DNA of 64,000 nucleotides. Origin: Acidiferrobacterales bacterium. GTDB lineage: Bacteria; Pseudomonadota; Gammaproteobacteria; Arenicellales; JAJDZL01. Positions 63,747-64,000 of the stretch are shown one piece after another (positions within the stretch are counted from its first letter, which is position 1; every line of letters starts with the position of its first letter). The notes beneath the pieces are model-generated. The model was not told the DNA's origin. It ran no database searches and was given only the letters and a program-made list of their open reading frames with translations. The DNA lies in assembly GCA_028820695.1 (NCBI GenBank), contig JAPPIB010000045.1, forward strand, positions 62,001 to 126,000, read 5' to 3'. The position numbers and the translations under genes were made by a program.

Positions 63747-64000
63747 TTACTGCGGCAATTTCGGCAACTCGCCGCCTGCATCACCATCGGAAGTTTGCGG
63801 AACTTCCTCCACAATCGTTTCCGACGTGACTATGTCTGTGACACTCGTCGGTGTTCGCGCGCCCGTATAAATATACGCAAGACTAAGCGCAATGCCAAAA
63901 AATACAGTCGCTAATACGGCAGTGATGCGGGTGAGGAAATTCGCCGACCCGCGGCTGCCAAATACCGACTGGGAACCGCCTCCGAACACCGCACCGAGGT
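63747..64000 (-). CDS. secG: Preprotein translocase subunit SecG (5' part beyond window)
   Basis: The C-terminal 84 or so residues of SecG, a small inner-membrane component of the SecYEG channel. [34 protein letters not shown] is the conserved loop and second helix, given as family landmarks GSxSVFGSRG and the Thr-Arg-Ile-Thr-Ala helix start. The frame is open to the window edge, so the first helix lies outside. The hydrophilic tail is rich in Thr, Glu and Pro. Confidence 0.95.
   Translation of the reverse strand, partial: LGAVFGGGSQSVFGSRGSANFLTRITAVLATVFFGIALSLAYIYTGARTPTSVTDIVTSETIVEEVPQTSDGDAGGELPKLPQ

Noticed and set aside
1..64000. Insertion sequences, integrase, CRISPR array or long direct repeats that would mark an island
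   Set aside because: None was found by reading; the island idea rests on gene order alone.

Overview
The window looks like chromosomal DNA of a gammaproteobacterium. Both ends belong to one conserved neighbourhood: secG, tRNA-Leu and the nuo operon on the right, and rimP-nusA on the left, all read leftward. In many gammaproteobacteria these two blocks are adjacent. Here about 49 kb of accessory genes separate them, and nuoN, normally the last nuo gene, is absent from the window. There is no rRNA gene, integrase, insertion sequence or CRISPR array, so finer taxonomy is not supported.

Left edge (1-2.0 kb): the nusA 5' part and rimP, with a leader carrying an extended -10 promoter, a long-range stem and a terminator-like hairpin (a possible attenuator). 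From 2.6 to about 20.3 kb lies a RiPP (ribosomal peptide) locus. It holds a short NHLP-type precursor whose predicted core is only Leu-Cys-Cys-Cys-Trp; a protein fusing an NHLP-like leader domain to a squalene-cyclase-like barrel; the two NHLM export ATPases, one with a C39 leader peptidase; an abbreviated membrane-fusion protein; a flavin-dependent tryptophan-halogenase homologue; an AlkB-type di-iron hydroxylase fused to a degenerate GlnE-like region; and a YcaO cyclodehydratase fusion. A reasonable model is azoline formation on the three Cys, possible halogenation or hydroxylation, then leader removal and export. An amidohydrolase and an unrecognised protein follow.

The middle (20.5-33.6 kb) is a nickel and guanidino-compound module: a NicO-type nickel permease, two tandem pairs of ureohydrolase genes, HypB and HypA, a DMT exporter and a Pot-type ABC importer. 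In each pair the first protein keeps all metal ligands and the second has lost most of them. This recalls nickel-dependent guanidine hydrolase and the heteromeric metformin hydrolase. No hydrogenase or urease gene is present to explain HypA/HypB.

From 33.7 to 42.6 kb: an amidase homologue lacking its catalytic triad, choline dehydrogenase, and a D-amino-acid block (Ddl, class IV aminotransferase, DgcN, DgcA, AGCS symporter). From 43.1 to 50.6 kb: a second Pot-type importer, an intact amidase, a hotdog thioesterase and a guanidino-modifying (DDAH/arginine deiminase-like) enzyme. The theme of the right half is uptake and hydrolysis of guanidino, amide and D-amino compounds as nitrogen sources.

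Right edge (50.8-64 kb): nuoM to nuoA in reverse, tRNA-Leu(GAG) and the 3' part of secG.
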